Shown here: positions 1-11,387 of the stretch, one piece after another
Layout of the letters: the number at the start of each line of letters is the position of its first letter
Numbering within the stretch: position 1 is the first letter of the stretch
Source of the DNA: Folioceros fuciformis
Lineage: Eukaryota; Anthocerotophyta; Anthocerotopsida; Anthocerotales
Length of the DNA stretch: 64,000 nucleotides
Direction of reading: 5' to 3'
Assembly: GCA_049999805.1 (NCBI GenBank)
Contig: JBNGIO010006283.1
Location: 234,742-298,741 of the forward strand
Notes under the pieces: model-generated
Database searches by the model: none
Seen by the model: only the letters and a program-made list of their open reading frames with translations
Told to the model about the DNA's origin: nothing
Program-made: the position numbers and the translations under genes

Positions 1-3000
1 AGCGCACGTTTGGGAATAATGATGCCTGCTATCGTCAACACAAGGTGCAGGTTTTACTTTGAACACATCCGCTTGAAATTGAACCTGCTCAACTCTTTTG
101 GATTTGAAAATACATGTTGCTGTGATTCATTACCAATTTGTGTCTCTAAGTATGCAGCCATCTTCTAATCTATGCAGGCGAATGAGGCTGTCTGTCGAGT
201 TGATATTGACAATGTCCCTCCACTTTCACTTTCTGCGTCATCAGGCGTTGACCTCTATGGGACTGAGAAGTATGGATCCCTCGGAAAAATTCGGGCATTC
301 AAATCAGTGGGTCTTTCCAGCTATCACAATTCTCTGTAGGTTGCTTTGTTAAGCATGCAGTCTGCAAGGCAATGTGTGTACCTTGCCATTCTGCCTTCTA
401 TCTCAGTGGCACGTTTGGTTGTTTACTTTCTTGATCTCACTGTGGGATTCTGATTGGAGCATTTGCCAGTAGATTACTTCGCTCGTCTCTGATCTCATTA
501 GCATGTTTGATTGTCTCCTTGCTGTCATGTATGGCATTCTGATTGGAGAAGTCAGTGGCATTTTTTTTTTTTTTTGGCTCTGTTCTACATTCTGTGTTCT
601 AACCAGGCACTTGTTCCGGACAGTTTGCGATTGTACAAATGCTGGAAAAGCAAATGGGCCCCGACAGCTTTCGAAAGGTATGCTGGGCAGCAGACACTGT
701 AGTGTAGAGGTGCGGCTGCTGTGTTTGCTTTTTGTATTCATGACGTGTATGTGTATACAGATTCTGCAAAGGATAATTATTAGAACACATGAGGACAACT
801 CGTCCAAGGATACTAAAGCCGCAAGAACTCTGAGCACTAAGGAAGTAAGAAAATCCAGAATGTCTATGGTTGTCAGAGCTCGTCTGAAATAAATTGGCTC
901 GACAAGCATCTTTGTAAGCTTATTCTAACGATGATGCTTCTTGTAGTTCCGCCATTTTGCCATGAAGATTGGAAATTTGGAGCGTCCCTTTCTTAAGGAT
1001 TTTTTCCCTCGATGGGTTGAGTCGCAAGGTTGCCCCATTTTACGGTCTGTACCGTACTCCCTGGTTGAGTTTCAAGAACCTGCAATAGACTTATTCGTAA
1101 GGACATGATTGCACGTGTGCCGTAGGCAATGATGGTTTTAAATATGAAAACATGCGAATGCTGTGACTGTTCATTTATCACCATCTTTCGACTGAGGTTA
1201 TAGTGCAGCATGTCTGAGGCGTGTTTAGTAAGTTTTGTTATCAGTGGATGACGTTGAAGACCTGACTATGTCCATATTTGACAGATTGGGATATTCTTAC
1301 AACAAGAGACGAAACATGGTAGAACTTGCAGTGCAACGAGATTCCACAGCCTCGTCTGACACACCTCGTGTAGGCAAGGATGAAACGGATGATGGTAGTA
1401 TGAAAAACATGCACACAGGGTGGCCTGGGATGATGAGTGTGAGAATACATGAACTAGATGGTATGTACGACCATCCTAGTCTTCCAATGGCTGGGGATCC
1501 CTATCAGCTTTTGGAGCTGCAGTGCCACTCAAAACTGGCAGGCCGTCGTGTACCACGTCCCAAGAAAGGAAGCAAAGTTGATCCAAATGAAGACATTGTT
1601 GAGATTGCAAGCCAAAAGTAAGGAAGGAGATAATGTAGGCTCCATCCATTGGAGTCCTTCTATTGCAAAGCAAGAGTTTTGGCCATGTAGACAATCAGTT
1701 CTGATTCCATTGGTTGATGCCCTTGTAAACGTGTGAATTTCTTGTGCAGCTTGGAGTCCCCCCTATTGTGGTTGCGGGCAGATCCTGGGATGGAATATCT
1801 GGCTGAAATCCACCTCTATCAATCCGAACAGATGTGGGTAAGAGTTGCAGAAGTTTTTCTTGCTGTTGGAGAATAGTCATTGGGAACGCATGTTTTACTG
1901 CTGAAGAGGCATGTTCATGATGTCCGGTGGGCCTGTTTTGCGTATATTAGATCAACCAGCTGGAGAGAGAGAGAGATGTGGCTGGACAAGTGCTCGCAAT
2001 CAATGAGTTGCGGGCTCTCCCTCGACCTTCTTTTGCTGTAGTTACTGCTTTGAGCAATTGTCTGAATGATAGCAAGGTTACGATCCCTCTCTTTTATCAT
2101 GTCTGATTTGGTAATCGGTGACTTGCCCACTGGTATCAAACTGATGTGGGCACATGCAGGTCTTTTGCAGGGTGCGGATTGAAGCTGCTTCAGCTCTTGC
2201 AAGCACTGCTACAGAGGTTGGATATTTGGAACTTATGATTCTGGCTTGCAAAGTTTTGCCCTGTGCGCTGTCTCAGTTTGAGCTGGTTGTTGCAGACCAC
2301 CAACTGGGCAGGGTTGTCCCATCTCATCAAGTTTTACAAGAACTCTTGCTTTGATTTGGACCTGGGCCTTCCAAAGTACAACTCTACACTGTTTTGTGTC
2401 ATGCACTCGTGGATGATTTGGTACCTTCTTCTAGATTACCTCTGGTTTAATTTTACCACGGAATTATATCTTGGTTTCGTGGTTTCTTTTAGGCCAAACG
2501 ACTTCCAAGATGTGGCTGAGTACTTCGTTCTTCAGGTGAGGATTAGCAGACTAGATGACTGTGCATGATATGTCACAGAACATAAATTACTAGGCACTTC
2601 ACTGGTGCATACATTCGGCCTTGATTCTCTAGGTTATGACAAACCTGATTTTGTATTATGGCTGTAGGCTATTCCTGGGTCGGTTGCAGCAGTTCGTGGG
2701 TCAGATGGGAAGAGTCCTCCTGAAGCAGCAGAGTTTGTGCTGCACATTTTGAAGGTGCTCTCTCTTACCAGCTTCTGTGCCACCTTTTTTTAGCTAGAAG
2801 AAGTTGAAGTTGGCCTTATACCATCCTGTGCTTGCAGCATAACGACAATAGTGGGAACATGTTCTCTGATGTGTTCTGGCTGGCGTCTGTCATAGAATCT
2901 GTGGGGAACTTCGCCTTCGGTCAACAGGTATTTTGTGTTTCTTACTCAGCTCACGCTTCGATTACAGATCACCTGTGGGAGTTGCACCTTTAGCTTTCAA

Positions 3001-5198
3001 TGTTGTGTCAGACAATGAAGATCCTCTTCAAAATTGTGAAGCAAATTGATCACTATCTACAGTACGACAGGTGTGTCTAGACCGTCTGTTGCTATTTTCG
3101 CGGTATGGTAATGGATGCTGATAGTGGACTGTTCTTGATCAAATGGTTGGATCGTGTCAGGATCGTGTCAAGTTTCAATGGGCTTCTGACGACCAGCTGC
3201 ATAAGAACATTGACCAAACTTTCTTTGAAATTGCACAATCCCACTTCAACGGTAGAGAGGCTAGCCTTTCCTCAGAGATTAAAGCGAATTTGCATCATCA
3301 TTGTCAGAGCTCTGTGCTTGGAGATGATTGACTGGATGATGGTGTACTGGGTTTTGGATTTCAGAGCAAGATGCAACAGATTCTTTTGCCACTGAAGGAT
3401 GCTGCGTCCACTGAACAAAAGGTTCGAGTGGCTGCATTAAGAGCTCTTCTAGACATCGAGTGTCTTTGGAAGGGATATGATGCGGCTGTGAGTTTGGCCA
3501 TGGATTTTGTTGCAGCTGAACCATCAATAAGAGGTCGGAAATAGAGCTGTTATTCTCAGATTTTGCATATCTGGTTGAGAAGCAGAGATATCCTGACGGA
3601 AAATTTGTCTGTGTTTCAGTTCAAAGTAAGGTGTTCTCCCACCTGTTTAGAACTGCCTTTGTAAGGAAACCAACAAGTGTCGTGGATGTCACCGCCCCAA
3701 CCTTGATAAGCATTCTGCGATTTCTGGACAGCAAAGCTGCACGCCGGAATGTCCAGCTTCGGCATGCTACCTTTGGTCTCCTCCAAGTTCTTGCCGGAAG
3801 GTGATTTTGAATTGATCCATGCTTCATAGGATCTGTTGTGGCTCCCACAATTCATGATTGAAGTATGGCTTGTTACAATCGTGCGATATCCTCATGAAGG
3901 TGGTTTGTGTGGCCTGCAGACCAGCTACGTTATACCGCCTCGACACTTCAGCGAGCGTCCAGGCACAGAAAGCTCACGACACTCCTGCACCAGCGAAGAC
4001 AGTCATTACCCCTCAAGTCCGATCCTTGAAACCGCGGGAACTTTCAAAACCAGTTCCCGCTGATAGCCCTGCCACTCCCATGGCCACCCTCCGCCTCGAA
4101 CCTCCGCGCCGTATACGTCTGGTGAACAACATCCGCCCTGGCATCTCGAAGGAGGCAGAATCAACTCCCACACATAGTGCTAGTAGCTCAGGTGGGGCCA
4201 GGCAGATTGATGACAAGAGGACTGTGGGGAAGGTGAAATTGCGCCTGAAACCATCCTTAGACGTCATCAACCAGGTAGAGGCTGCTTTGAACCGGAGCTC
4301 CCCTGGGGGTGTGGGGACATCTCCAGTTCCTGACGAGGCACACAGTCGAGGAAGGAGCGACAACAACATGCCTGCAGACGTGGTTGATGGGGGCAGGCGT
4401 ATAGATACTAGGACTAAGGAGGAGGAGGATTTTCAGGGTGGGCAAGGTCTGATGCGGCTCTTGACTGATGACAGTCCTGTCCGAAGGGAATCCATGGGAT
4501 TTGGATCTGGGCTAGCTGGTGGCCTGCACGGTGCCCAGATCTTCCGAGATGAGGGAGGCGGGTCGGAGTTGGAGCTTGGTGAAATCCCTTCAGACAAGCC
4601 TGCCGAGGGGGTAGGAGTAGCACTGCTGCAACCCTCTCCCTGTGCTGATGGGTCTGAAGGAAATGTGGTCGTGCCAGGCAATGTAACCTCCCCACCGACT
4701 GGGGAGAAATCTCACCGCAAGGACAAGAAGCAGAAGAAGGAGAAGAAGGAGAAGAAAGACAAGGATAAGAAGGAGAAAAGAGACAAGAAAGAGAAGAAGG
4801 ACAAAGAAAGCAAGTTGAAGCAGGATCAAATAGCTGGGGACGATAAGGACGACAAACACGATAAGAAGGAGAAGCATAAGCATAAGCACAAGAAGAAACG
4901 AAAGCACCAAGACGAGGAGGGGGTAGCAGACGATGGGGCAGGGAAGGCTGACAAGAAGAGGAAGAGAGAAGAGGAGGAGAGCTATGATGGAAAGAAACAC
5001 CGGAGTGAGAAGAAAAAGCTGAAAGCAACAGATCCAGTGGCCACCCACCAAGGGGCTCAAGGGCCGAGTGACCCTGGTGGCACAGTAGGCAGTGTAACGG
5101 TGGGCGCAAAGCCTGCTTCGAATGCTGTAGATACAGGTGGGGAGAGCAATAAAGGCAATCCTGACAGCATCCTTCGTTTGAGAATAAAGAAATTTTAG
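1..5198 (+). CDS. TAF2: TFIID subunit TAF2, 3' part (5'-truncated by window edge)
   Basis: TAF2 is the large TFIID subunit that helps the complex bind core promoter DNA in the nucleus. The M1-aminopeptidase-like N-terminal domain lies mostly upstream of the window. The first visible exon ends at base 44 after the segment [11 protein letters not shown], and the next begins ANEAVCRVD, both typical of plant TAF2. At least a dozen short exons follow. Recognisable segments include [14 protein letters not shown] (near 640-676), [11 protein letters not shown] (near 1543), [14 protein letters not shown] (near 1780), [12 protein letters not shown] (near 2000) and [17 protein letters not shown] (near 3170). 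The last exon starts near 3920 and ends at 5198. It encodes a long Lys/Glu-rich tail (about 4700-5030), typical of plant TAF2 C-termini, and finishes ILRLRIKKF. Exon borders are by eye; the family call is very secure. Confidence 0.93.
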
Positions 5199-5599
5199 GA
5201 GTAAATCTAGCCTGTGAAATGCAAGTTGTCCAGGACTTAGCCGATACCATAAGATGGCACCCATGTCCCAAGGGAATCTCATCACAATATCTCTTGGGTG
5301 TGGAGTGGCGTCAACATGAGGGATCCACTCATAAGCGGTAGGGTGCTAATCCAGTCTAGGCCGGTGGCCTAATCTAACCCTAGGCTACCTTAAACTGGCC
5401 CCAATCAGTTCTTGCGAAGACAAAGGGTAGGTGTAGATAGCACAAACTGAGTTGACAAAGTGAGTTCCCTGTAAATATTGAGCTAATCAGCCACCATCTT
5501 AAGATTATTTTCAAGCACATATTTGGTCGCTGGCGAATGGGTTGGGTTGTGTTGGGTTGGTTTGGTTTGGTTTAGAAAGCTAAAGAACACAAATGGCGG
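5199..5599. other. Intergenic DNA downstream of TAF2
   Basis: I see no gene here. The stretch holds the presumed TAF2 3' UTR and a short GGTTTGGTTTGGTTT run near 5550-5572. Confidence 0.5.
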
Positions 5600-5687
5600 C
5601 GGACATGCTCGTTCGTATTCTCCTTACATTCCCAAGGACAGCCTTAGAGATAGCCATGCATGGGTCCCTTGGGACGATGAGGAGGAT
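5600..5687 (+). pseudogene. Decayed copy of an F-box gene segment
   Basis: About 88 bases closely match positions 7192-7280 inside the downstream F-box gene (the segment encoding DMPPGILLTF through GSLGDDEED). There are scattered substitutions and one missing base in the run corresponding to TTGGGGAC. Neither the flanks nor the rest of the gene match, so this is an isolated fragment rather than a gene. A partial duplication or a relic of a lost paralogue are both possible. Confidence 0.8.
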
Positions 5688-6209
5688 TTTTATATTTCGT
5701 GTATAGACAAGACTTGGGATTGTAAAATTATCTACTTAATGAGATAAAAAGGTAACAGGAATGTGTGTTAGGAAAAAAACAAAAAACAAAAAAGTCCCAT
5801 ATATGGCCATTTCTAGAGGTGGCATAGCGATTTGAAAACGATGGGGGAAGCCCATTCGTAGAATCCCGCCTGAAGATAATAGGGTGCGATGAATAGGCCA
5901 TTGTGTAGCAGGCAATTAAGATTGGTTATTTCCCAAAGAAGAAGAAGATCCATCCTAAGTTAGAAGTGCATGAAGTTCAAGCGTGGAAGCTGAAGCTGGT
6001 TGGTACATATTTTGCCTTGGTACCAAGCCTTGGGGACCTTGGTGGTGTCGGGATGTTTGTGTAGACACAGAGGTGTGACACCAGTGGAAGGGGCAAAACG
6101 GGAAGGTGAAGGGGTTGAGATAGTAGATGATGCAGAGGTACTGGGGTCTGGGATAGATACGGAGTACCTGGGCTCCTCGACTGGTACCCAGGAGGTACCG
6201 GACTCCGGT
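5688..6209. other. Upstream region of the first F-box gene
   Basis: No independent gene is seen. From about 6000 the frame of the downstream F-box gene is already open and reads as charged, protein-like sequence, but it has no ATG before 6210. A short upstream exon spliced into this stretch is therefore possible. Confidence 0.4.
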
Positions 6210-7625
6210 ATGGATGCGTTAGAGCGTGCAGGTTTGTGGAGCGAGATACCTAATGATGTGCGGATCTTGATCCTTCTGAGGCTTCCGGCAACAAGCCTCC
6301 TGCGGTTTCGTGTCGTATGCAGAGACTGGAAGGATGAAATATCGTCGCCGGCCTTTTGGCATGAGCGGCAAGCATTACAGGGGGGAGAGAGAGACCGGAT
6401 GTTATTCGTCATAGGCGTCAAATCTGGGGTGCATGAATCCTCGTGTGTCTACGATCCCGCCTTCAAAACCTGGTACAAGCTCCAGCACTCTTCATGGCTG
6501 CCAAGCATGTTGCCCCAAATGGCGGAGCAGCTGCCACGTGATCCAGTACTTGCGTGGATGGAGCTCATACCATCGTATCCAGGTTTCGGCATGGTCATGT
6601 GCGTCAGGTCTTCCAGGGAGCAGGAAGCGGGGAAGATGGGAAACCTGTGTGTGGGCAATCCGTTGGCGAATTCCTGGCTCTGCCTGCCGCCTCTTCCAGA
6701 TGAATCAAAGATGATGGACTTGCGCGGCCTGTTCGTGGATGATAGGGCGCGATGCTTTAAGCTGGTGGCGTTGAGGGACAATCGGCAGGGTGCCGCGCAG
6801 AGGGACAGACCTGTCGTCACTTCTGTCTTCGATTCTGCAGTCTGGAGATGGTTTGAGACGAGCAGCCCCTTGGAAATCCCCGTGGGAGTGTTAGGTCGGC
6901 GGAGGAATCACCTCGGGGTGTTTCTGGGCCGCGTGCTTTACTGTGTCACCAGCGTCATCGATTCCTGCGATCTGGTGACATACGATCTGGAGCAGAGCAG
7001 GTGGGGGTGGATGCCTGTGGCCCAACCTCAGGATCACGGCAGATTAATTTTTTTCAGGTCCGTGATGAAGATTCGGGACCGGCTCTTGGGTCTGGCCGTA
7101 AGGCGGAACCTTCCTGCACCTACCCTTGAAGGAAAGCTGTCCGTCCAGATATGGGAGCTGAATTTGGAGCGTAGAGCCTGGACAGTGGTGGCCGACATGC
7201 CGCCCGGTATTCTCCTTACATTCGCAAGGAAAACCCTGCAGATAGCCATGCATGGGTCCCTTGGGGACGACGAGGAGGATCTCGTCGATGGCGACATCAA
7301 CTCCATCGCCAGGTTCAGCATCGAGTTTGCTTGTCGCATGAACATGGTGGCAGGCCAGGATGAAGTATACGTCTTGCAGGACCACCAGCCTCTGTCGACC
7401 GATCCGGACGACGAAGATAGCGACGACGTTGTGAAGCAGGATGTCCACGAAGACAAGATTGTGGCTGTCGATTTCCGCAACACGCCTCCGACCTGGTCTT
7501 GGCTTCCCTCTTACCCTCACTGTCCGAGTGGATGGAAAAGTTCCATGTGCGTCTGCGTCGATCCTTGCTTCCAGTTCGGCTCCTGGAAGGAACACGGAGA
7601 GTTGGTGCCCGACTCTAAGTCCTGA
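6210..7625 (+). CDS. F-box protein with kelch/galactose-oxidase-like C-terminal region
   Basis: Single-exon gene of about 471 codons from the first in-frame ATG (MDALERAG). Residues about 9-50 form an F-box (IPNDVRILILLRLP followed by FRVVCRDWKDEI), the module that binds SKP1 in SCF ubiquitin ligases. The rest resembles the beta-propeller-like substrate arm of plant F-box proteins (SCVYDPAFKTWYKL, GNPLANSWLCLPPLP, VYVLQDHQPL), though clear kelch consensus repeats are weak. The frame is open another 70 codons upstream without an ATG. A paralogue lies in inverted orientation at 8685-10229 and shares the order F-box, RMLFV.G, YDP..WYKL/WHKL and GIFVD. The substrate cannot be deduced. Confidence 0.85.
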   Translation: MDALERAGLWSEIPNDVRILILLRLPATSLLRFRVVCRDWKDEISSPAFWHERQALQGGERDRMLFVIGVKSGVHESSCVYDPAFKTWYKLQHSSWLPSMLPQMAEQLPRDPVLAWMELIPSYPGFGMVMCVRSSREQEAGKMGNLCVGNPLANSWLCLPPLPDESKMMDLRGLFVDDRARCFKLVALRDNRQGAAQRDRPVVTSVFDSAVWRWFETSSPLEIPVGVLGRRRNHLGVFLGRVLYCVTSVIDSCDLVTYDLEQSRWGWMPVAQPQDHGRLIFFRSVMKIRDRLLGLAVRRNLPAPTLEGKLSVQIWELNLERRAWTVVADMPPGILLTFARKTLQIAMHGSLGDDEEDLVDGDINSIARFSIEFACRMNMVAGQDEVYVLQDHQPLSTDPDDEDSDDVVKQDVHEDKIVAVDFRNTPPTWSWLPSYPHCPSGWKSSMCVCVDPCFQFGSWKEHGELVPDSKS

Positions 7626-8684
7626 TTCTGGAACTCTAACTCATGCATGATGTTGGGACTCTATGTTATGGAACTCTCAAACAAGGTATCTTAGTAACTC
7701 TTAGTAACCTACTTTGCCTAAGCTAAACTATGCCTTAGTTACATACCTGCAACACACTCCTCCGTGCTGAAATTGGGATAGTCTGGGCCTTGCGCTTTTA
7801 TTTATATTGAGCTTCTATAGGGGTAATATGTGCATCCAACTTTTAAACATTTTGCGCTCCAATCGGTACAATACCATAGAGTGCTCACATTTCCGGTGAT
7901 GGAATTCCTTTTTAGTGACTTCACTAGCTAACTAATTTGCACCACACTTTATGTTCGTTTGTCCACAAATATAGCGTATGTTGGGAGAGGAAATGGATCC
8001 AAGCAAAGAATGCTTACTCCTAGCATATAGTATATGCTGGGAGAGCAAATGGACGTAGATGTAAGAAACATCTACCTACAGGCTAAGATAAGTCCAAAAA
8101 AATTCTTGAACAATGATATGGGCTTGAAGATAGGGGAACTTACATGGTGAAGTCCCACGCTGAGAAGATCATTGCCAAGGGAGTGCATCATAGAAGCTTA
8201 CATATGTAAGTTTCGTGGAAACGTATATGCAGTTGCGGATAGCAACTACACTGATGGTGTGTCTAGGAAATCGAGAACTAAGCTTTGGCATGAGCGCTTA
8301 TGAAATTTGGGAGCATGAAATGAGCTAAGCTACCATGATGTTCAAAGAAACCAAATGCACGTCCTTGCCTTCTTGAGAAGTGTTGAATAACCATCTGCCA
8401 GCAATTAATGCGGTGATCCATCTTTGATCATGGAACGTTCTTGTGCTACCATTGTTGTGGAAATACATACTCGTAGGCAAGTAAGGGGTCTGAAACAAAA
8501 TGCTGCTATTCCCTTTTATTCACACCTTTCAATGATCCACAATTTAATAGTGCTAGCCTACTAGGACGTGTACACTATGTGATCGCTGCATGTTGTTGGA
8601 ACATCCAAGGGTCTTAGCCGCAAGTTAGTAAACTTTAACTTGAAGGAGTAGGCTAGAACGCTTGTCAAAATCATGATCAACTAA
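7626..8684. repeat. Intergenic DNA with interspersed repeat and possible Copia relic
   Basis: The region between the two convergent F-box genes holds no intact gene. Positions about 7993-8102 match 11388-11495 (see separate entries). Near 8269-8320 one frame reads KSRTKLWHERL with stops soon after, reminiscent of the GAG-pre-integrase motif of Copia retrotransposons (LWHxRLGH). The retroelement call rests on this short degenerate motif only. Confidence 0.35.
7993..8102 (+). repeat. Interspersed repeat, copy A
   Basis: Direct-orientation match to 11388-11495, sharing ATGGATCCAAGCA, AGAATGCTTA, GGGAGAGCAAATGG and GTAGATGT with small indels. The phrase GTATGTTGGGAGAG also occurs just upstream at about 7976, suggesting a short internal repeat. 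I take it to be an unclassified transposable-element fragment. Confidence 0.7.
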
Positions 8685-10229
8685 TCAACTGCTGAGTTGC
8701 AGCCACGGATCCACTGAGTGCAAACTTTTGTTCAAAAGACTCTTGTAAGGCAAGGTGGGGAGCCAGCTCCAGACTGCATGCGTTTCTAGCATGCCGACAG
8801 CCACAATGTCGACTATGTGGTCTAGATCCATATGGTCATGCATAATGTATACCTGGTCTAGCCCGGCCACAATCTTCATCCCAATGGCTAGCATGTGCGT
8901 GATATATTCCAAAGTTTGATTATGGCTATCCATGTGTGACAATGGGCCCATGAAGCGAGGGACCATGGCCACGGGCATGGCAGCCACCACCTTCCAAGTA
9001 ATGCTCGCTAGATCCAACTCCCATACGTGCACGCAAAATGCTATTTCTTCATAGCTAGGTACCCCCTGGGAGTCCACTCCTACAGCGACGCACAACAGTC
9101 GATCTTGTACGTTAACGGGCCCCTTACATGAAACCATTTGGAAGCCGGGAGGAATTGCCACATTTGACCAACTCCACATAGCCTGCTTTAGATCGTAGGT
9201 CAAGAGATTACACCTTTTGGTAAGGTAGTATAGCACAGTGCCCCTAAACACTCCTTGATGGGACTCGTTCTGGATGTTGTGAACGAAGCTTTCAGCCAGG
9301 TCAGGCACGTTCAACGTGCAGGTTGTCACGCTCCAGCCATCATGCATGGAATCAAATATCAAAGTCGAAATGGGTAAGGGAGGATGGCCACTAGATGGCC
9401 ATATCCTCTCCACCACCACCACCTTGAAGTGGCACATATTTTCGTCCACAAATATTCCCCGTACATCTTGGATCCCCAAGTTATTTGGGAGAGCCGGCAG
9501 GCGAGCCCAGGTGCGCGTCACAGGGTTGCCCAGGTATGGGACTGCGTCCTCCATCCCTGAAGACATGGACAAAAGCACACCGCCGCCCGCCGTCACTACA
9601 GGAAGATCCAAATGTGAGAAGAGTTGGAAGAGGTCGACGATTCTTGTGGAGAGCTCATCATGAAGCTTTGTCGGGGGCGAGTCACTATCGTAGAGCTGGT
9701 GTGATAGTTCTAGAGCATGTGGCGACAACTGGAGCTTATGCCAACAGTCTACGTCAGGGTCGTAGATACACGAGGCCATGCCCAAGTCGGGTGTCAAGCC
9801 TACCACAAACAACATTCGTTCTCGCGACGTCTCCAACTTCTCTTTTAGTAGGAATGATGATGATCCAGCCTCATTCCACGATGCACACACCGTGCGTGCC
9901 CGGACTAGGCTTGCCATAGGCAACTTTGCCAAGATGGTAATTAGCAAATCTGAACACAACTCGCTGCATTCCGTTTTGCTTCCGTTCGCATTCATTGAAC
10001 TAGGCTTCGCTGAGACTATCTTGCCATTATCTCCCTCCATGCGGTTGCATAACCACTCCTTCTCGTCCTCCAAGTCCGTCGACCCCGATTCCCTCGCTCT
10101 CTTAAACATTGTTTTAATGGTTGAACTAAGCAACTTAAAATGGGCCGATAATGAACACAACTTAGACATTGTTGTAATGGCTAAACTAAGCAACTTAAAG
10201 TGGACCGATAATGAACACAACTTAAGCAT
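8685..10229 (-). CDS. F-box protein, paralogue of the 6210-7625 gene
   Basis: Single-exon ORF of up to 514 codons. The F-box lies at about residues 86-125 (LCSDLLITILAKLPMASLVR, then TVCASWNEA). It is followed by the same arrangement as the neighbouring F-box gene: ERMLFVVGL, CIYDPDVDCWHKL, YLGNPVTRTWARLPALP and VRGIFVDENMCHFKVVVV. Its inferred role is substrate recruitment in an SCF ubiquitin ligase. Three in-frame ATGs sit 60 bases apart at the 5' end (10229, 10169, 10109) because of a 60-base tandem duplication. The third, beginning MFKRARESG, is the most protein-like start. The gene is convergent with its paralogue, which suggests an inverted duplication. Confidence 0.85.
   Translation of the reverse strand: MLKLCSLSVHFKLLSLAITTMSKLCSLSAHFKLLSSTIKTMFKRARESGSTDLEDEKEWLCNRMEGDNGKIVSAKPSSMNANGSKTECSELCSDLLITILAKLPMASLVRARTVCASWNEAGSSSFLLKEKLETSRERMLFVVGLTPDLGMASCIYDPDVDCWHKLQLSPHALELSHQLYDSDSPPTKLHDELSTRIVDLFQLFSHLDLPVVTAGGGVLLSMSSGMEDAVPYLGNPVTRTWARLPALPNNLGIQDVRGIFVDENMCHFKVVVVERIWPSSGHPPLPISTLIFDSMHDGWSVTTCTLNVPDLAESFVHNIQNESHQGVFRGTVLYYLTKRCNLLTYDLKQAMWSWSNVAIPPGFQMVSCKGPVNVQDRLLCVAVGVDSQGVPSYEEIAFCVHVWELDLASITWKVVAAMPVAMVPRFMGPLSHMDSHNQTLEYITHMLAIGMKIVAGLDQVYIMHDHMDLDHIVDIVAVGMLETHAVWSWLPTLPYKSLLNKSLHSVDPWLQLSS
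10108..10229 (-). repeat. Two-copy 60-base tandem repeat at the F-box gene start
   Basis: Two adjacent units read KLCSLSVHFKLLSLAITTM and KLCSLSAHFKLLSSTIKTM in the gene frame. They differ at a handful of bases, and each ends at an ATG, giving three candidate start codons in one frame. Confidence 0.85.
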
Positions 10230-10484
10230 GGAATATAATCACTTTTCTTTGTACTTCATTTTCATGCATGGTGCTTTAGCATATATAGATGATCACAAAG
10301 CTTTCCTTCTGTTTTTTGAGCTAAATATATCCAAGTATACATTGCAAGGATATATTTATCTCGAACCCCTATATGTATAATATAGTCCTATTCGGCTCAT
10401 ATAACATATACATGTCAAAAGCCAAAGCAAAGGTATTTGGGGCACGAAGAGCAACCTTGGTCACCTTCGGCACTGGCGATGTTT

Positions 10485-10518
10485 GGGTGTAGGGTATAGG
10501 GTATAGGGTATAGGGTAA
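10485..10518 (+). repeat. Telomere-like variant repeat (TATAGGG units)
   Basis: Four GGGTATA/GGGTGTA-type units in tandem. They resemble the plant telomere repeat TTTAGGG with a changed second base. Confidence 0.7.
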
Positions 10519-11387
10519 TGCTACAGGCAAATGCTAGAGCATGCGCATTTCTGAAATCGCACTAGATGTGGGTTGCACTTAGCAAGCTTGAAGCTGCTGT
10601 AGCGAGCGTGAATCCCTACAGCATGAGGAAGTAGTCAAAGAGATAAACAATTGAGTTATGTTCTTTCCTCTTCTTCTTCTGTTAAGTGTGTTGGTCTTCT
10701 CCTGCTGTTGCATGGAGAGAGAGCTTGTCATGTGAGGCATCCATTCCAAGAATCTTGCGAGGGTTTCGAAGGATGGATGGGGAGTTGGATGTAGCGAGCG
10801 AGTTGCCTCTTAATGTCAAGGCCACCAAGATTGTGGCTAGACTAACATTACGAAGCTTGGTGCGGTCGTAGGCACTATGCAAAGTGTGGGAGAAGGAGGT
10901 CTGATCGCCAAGATCTCTCCGAGAGAGGGTGGAGGTGCGAACAATAGGAGGAGAATGGATGGATGTGGCCCATCGTAGGGCACTCCACGGGCCAACGCCT
11001 TGCTTCACCTCCTGGGCCTGCAACTTGGGCTCTGACTGTCGGTTTTACGTGGACTGCAGCAAGCAATGCAACAAGTGTCTCTCCCAATCCTTTACGCATT
11101 ACAAGTTTGTTAGCAATAGAGTTTTGGTTGCCAAACAATTTCTTTTGGAACTAGGATGGAGCTAAGAGAACTCAACTTCCAAAATTGAAGTCAAATTCTC
11201 CTAACCCATCTTTAGCTTAGTGTTTTTTCATCCAAGATTGAATGTAATTGTTGTAATTGTTTATGCAGGCAGTCCAAAAGAAGAAATCTATTGCACTCCA
11301 CTAATGACGAATGTTGTCACGAGACTTAAATGGTAAACCTCCCTACTTGTACTAAGGACATATCGCTTAAGGCTGGGTATCGCAAGT
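10519..11387. other. Intergenic DNA, no gene recognised
   Basis: Open frames of about 60-115 codons exist on both strands between 10680 and 11165, but I recognise no family and see no gene structure. A transposable-element fragment is possible but not supported by any motif. Confidence 0.4.

Noticed and set aside
4414-5285. Two long minus-strand frames antisense to the TAF2 tail (285 and 231 codons), rich in Cys/Ser or Leu
   Set aside because: They are antisense readings of the Lys/Glu-rich purine repeats of TAF2; no motifs or gene structure.
8269-8320. Intact Copia retrotransposon
   Set aside because: Only a short KLWHERL-like motif followed by stops is seen; no protease, integrase or reverse transcriptase domain could be read.
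10682-11165. Opposed small open frames upstream of NAP1
   Set aside because: No recognisable domain or splice structure on either strand; kept only as unannotated intergenic DNA.
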